From NCBI GenBank assembly GCA_905182995.1, contig CAJJDP010000002.1, positions 682,001-746,000 on the forward strand: a stretch of 64,000 nucleotides of DNA, in the 5' to 3' direction. Positions 61,128-64,000 of this stretch are shown piece by piece. Source of the stretch: Paramecium octaurelia (lineage: Eukaryota; Ciliophora; Oligohymenophorea; Peniculida; Parameciidae). Each line of letters starts with the position of its first letter. Within the stretch, counting starts at the first letter, position 1. Below the pieces are notes generated by a model that ran no database searches, had not been told where the DNA came from, and saw only the letters and a list, made by a program, of their open reading frames with translations. Both the position numbers and the translations under genes were made by a program.

Positions 61128-61917
61128 TCAAGAAATTAATAGTGCACCCAATGTTCCAAGCAACAACATTGATGCAATAAATAACATAATATAATATTTT
61201 GATCTCGACTATTTTTAACTGTTGGCTGCTTCCTTTATTTCTTAATTAGCATGTTCTACATTTTATTTTGTTTGTTGGAGATCATGCACAACTAAATCAA
61301 GCTACTAATCTTAAATTACACATATTACCTACCCTAATCGTTTACTTTCAATCCCAACTCATTCATTATTTTTTATAATGTCATTGACTGACTCTAAATA
61401 TGATTGATGTCTTCTTATCTTTCTTTGATCATTTGTGATTCCAAATCTAAAGATTCATGCGTAAATTGTTGTTCTTATTATTCGGAAATCTGATGCTATT
61501 GTTGACCTTTATTTTGGGTATGTTCAATTTGAGTAAATGACAATTTGTTTAATTCTTTTGATAGTTGTTAGTATCGATCTTTCTATTTTGTCAACTACTA
61601 TTTTGCATTCTTAACTTATTTTTTTTATTCGAAACCCTTGGCTCCTCTCTCAAGCTCATTAATCATTGTTTGTATTGTTTCTAAGAGTTTCTTTCTAAAT
61701 TACTCATAATCTATAAATACGATTGATCCCTCTATAATTAGATTAATGTCATATGCTCATCATCCAAATCAAGATTTCTCTGAACCGAGTCTTATAATTA
61801 ATTGATTCGTAAAGTTAATGCTACAATTTCCTATTTAATTCACACTCATACTTCATATTTGGATTCAAAAGTTTGTTTTTTGTTCAATAAATTCTACATA
61901 TTATCCTCATTCATCAT
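61128..61917 (-). CDS. Syntaxin-type SNARE
   Basis: Three introns of 21, 26 and 20 nt give 240 residues, sum divisible by three. N-terminal helices (LLETIQTMINELERGAKGFE) are followed by the SNARE motif (KERQEDINHIQSQSMTLQKI through LDLVVHDLQQTKQNVEHANQ) with heptad spacing and a Gln at the probable zero layer, and a C-terminal tail anchor (YYIMLFIASMLLLGTLGALL). This is a Q-SNARE; the N-terminal region suggests a syntaxin rather than a VAMP. Which membrane it serves is not clear. Confidence 0.82.
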
Positions 61918-62753
61918 TTTAATAATATAATTAATAATTTATTATTAATATAGATTTATTAACTAATTCAAATTAATCGCGTAATCTGTGTCAGAATCTT
62001 CACTTCATAAATTATTAATCAATAATCCTAAACCCAGATATGGGGAAATTCATATTATATAAATAATCATCTAATTGATGAAAACCCATATTAAATGAAA
62101 CTATATTCATAAATATTTGATTAGTCTTGAGATGTAAATATATCTTATTTTATCTTAAATGTATTAGCCATAATAATATTTATGATCAATATTCAATTAT
62201 AATAGAAACTGTTTCCAATTCTATATTCTTAATATAAATCCCAGAACTTCAATTAATTGGGTGTTTATCTAAAATTTGTTTTTTATAAATGTTATTTTTC
62301 TATTCCATCACCTTTATTATTTGATAATGATGGACATCTATTTTTTTTTGATAAAATTTATTTGTTATAAAGTTTTTTGCTTATTAGAAATAATTTAGAT
62401 CAAGAATAGGCTTATTTTTAGACACCTTAAATTAACTAATTAATTACGTACAATAATATGCTTGAACACATAAACTTATTCCTCTTGTATATAGATAATT
62501 CAACTAAGTATTTTCTAATATTTTTCATAATCAGCAATTTATTCAATGAGACAATTAGAATTTAAGACTTATGGGTTAGTCGTTTAATTGCCATATCATA
62601 TGCATAATTATTAATCGTTCAAGTGAGTTATATCAAATGCAGTTAATTTGGCCTTATTGATCAACTTTAACAGACTAAGTTGTTATTTAACTCCTTAATA
62701 TATTTAAGAATTTTCTTATAATTAAAATTATTAGAAATTAATTTATTTATTTT
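61918..62753. other. 836-nt gap with one doubtful ORF
   Basis: Very A+T-rich. A TGA-free frame of 98 codons (62330-62626, plus strand) has no recognisable motif and a composition like random A+T-rich DNA, with many Ile/Leu/Phe. It is the second-longest apparently gene-free stretch of the window. Confidence 0.5.
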
Positions 62754-64000
62754 TCATTTCATATTGTTAATTAATTATCCAGCATAATATGATATTTGTT
62801 AATTAGGGGAAGGTAAGAGTTGCATAGCCAAATCAAAGATTCCATATTTGGCACACTCCAATCTAAAGATGGTGGTGGCTTAACATAACTTAGATAGAAT
62901 TTAAAGAGCCTAGATCAACGCTTCAGAGTTCTTACCTGTGAAATAGCCTAATAATCTTTTAAGATCTACAATAAGTTTGTTACTCAGAATTTAATCTACA
63001 ATATCTGACTTACCATTAAGCATAACTTATTTCTTATCATAGTATGACAATGTTTTAATTTCTGTTTCATTTAAGATTCTAGGATAGATACGCAAATCGC
63101 AAATATACCCAATAGGTTAATCTAATGATGCATTATTACCAATAAATTAAATATCAAATTAAGTAGTCACTTTATTTATTTGACTTTCATAATTACCATT
63201 CAAATATAGAAATGCTGATTGTTATTCATTATCTAAGATGATAACAACGTGATTCCATCCAGAAAGGTTCTTTTCAGAATTCTTAGGTTCAAAAAACTTA
63301 TATCCATACCCATCCTGACTGACATTGGTGATCCCCAATAGTTATGAGTATGCATCTGAAATAATTAAGGAAGTAAATCCATCACTAGAACCCAGCAATG
63401 TGCGTATTTGGTAATTATTAGAGGCACCTCTAGTCTTACTAGTTTCAGGATTGAACATGACCATCCAAAAGACTACTGAGATCTGTTTTTTATTGATTTT
63501 CAAAGGATCTTCCAATTAAAGCACTTGATCCTTATCAAAATAGCATCCACAACCATCATAAAATAATCCTTGATCTATAGTCAACTTAGTGGGGTCTCCA
63601 AAGATCAATACATTGTTCAAGTTGCTATTGTCGAATAGATTGGTGGAATCAAACTTAACCCATAACAAAGTGTCATCAAATCCTTCTAAGAACATATTAA
63701 CAGTTCTCAAAGCCTCTCTTTATTAAGTAAAACACTCTGGCATTCCAGCAATGTCCACTAACATCTAAACCACATCAAAATCCCTTTTATTTTCTTTTAT
63801 CGTTTACACTAGTGTTTATTTAATCTTGAAACTTAATGTACAAAAAAAGACATTAAGAGATGTTTCCTTCATGATCTCCTCAGACTATTAATATTTGTAA
63901 GAGGAAGGCATTTAACAAATGTTACTGGGGATGAGAGATAAACCTAATTTCAATATTTTACAAGTTTCTGGTGGAACCTACATGTATTTCAATTCAGGGG
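62754..64000 (-). CDS. LamG-like/ARM-like protein, 5' part outside window (possibly BEACH family)
   Basis: The frame is open from the right edge to TGA at 62754-62756. The upstream part (residues following PELKYMQVPPETCKILKLG) is helical; then a concanavalin-A/LamG-like beta-sandwich: LLWVKFDSTNLFDNS, SVVFWMVMFNPETSKTRGAS, NLSGWNHVVIILDNEQQSAF and GYICDLRIYPRIL. After it come ARM-like helices (ALIQALQILSKLCQAATTIF, ending LLPSPNQQISYYAGQLINNM). ARM plus LamG is the N-terminal layout of neurobeachin/LRBA-type proteins, but a BEACH or WD40 part is not in this window and the protein stops here, so the link is tentative. Some short introns may remain unplaced. Confidence 0.65.

Noticed and set aside
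62330-62626. 98-codon plus-strand ORF
   Set aside because: No motif, no intron pattern, composition like random A+T-rich sequence; only TGA is a stop here, so chance ORFs of this size are common.

Overview
The window looks like a macronuclear chromosome segment of a ciliate, most probably Paramecium. It is about 70% A+T, very gene-dense, and long conserved proteins read through only if TAA and TAG encode glutamine and TGA is the sole stop. Introns are tiny (mostly 18-32 nt, GT...AG), and joining exons across them gives exact reading frames in gene after gene. Spacing is extreme: 1 nt between two convergent stops, 32 and 41 nt between divergent starts. I saw no tRNA, rRNA, telomeric repeat, CRISPR array or transposon.

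Layout. 1-7 kb: Q/N-rich protein (cut by the window edge), Dim1/TXNL4A of the U5 snRNP, transportin-type importin-beta, and a secreted modular protein with a crystallin-like tail. 7-13.6 kb: MSH2-like mismatch repair protein, two tandem HSD17B12-like reductases, a ciliate membrane protein. 13.6-22.5 kb (minus strand): a mini membrane protein, a LITAF/wolframin-type fusion, a Q-rich protein, a DHHC protein, and a very long gene with an HDAC-like region followed by a kelch-like propeller. 22.8-32.2 kb: ABHD11-like hydrolase, MORN protein, cGMP-dependent protein kinase, two further alpha/beta hydrolases, a TMEM-like mitochondrial protein. 32-38 kb: coiled-coil and uncharacterised genes, a GILT thiol reductase and a B-box/MORN protein. 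38-45 kb: SLC33-type transporter, SNF1/AMPK-like kinase, mitochondrial ribosomal protein S15, signal peptide peptidase, FAM136-like twin CX3C protein. 45-52.5 kb: tandem CCCH protein, small unknowns, an importin-alpha-like protein, V-ATPase subunit a, a beta-sandwich-like small protein and a one-TM protein. 52.6-56.3 kb: one uncharacterised gene containing an exact 1.3-kb duplication around a single N, almost certainly an assembly artefact. 56.3-64 kb: old yellow enzyme, mitochondrial carrier, purple acid phosphatase, syntaxin, and the 3' part of a LamG/ARM gene that runs off the right end.

The genes do not form an operon or an obvious pathway; this is an ordinary eukaryotic mixture of trafficking (syntaxin, V-ATPase, DHHC, transportin), signalling (PKG, SNF1-like kinase, MORN), mitochondrial and repair genes. 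The most unusual items are the LITAF/wolframin-type fusion, the degenerate HDAC-like/kelch protein, the short MSH2, the ATGA stop/start overlap between two same-strand genes, and the misassembly. Exon structures were worked out by hand; where exon lengths summed to a multiple of three I say so, and unresolved structures are marked.
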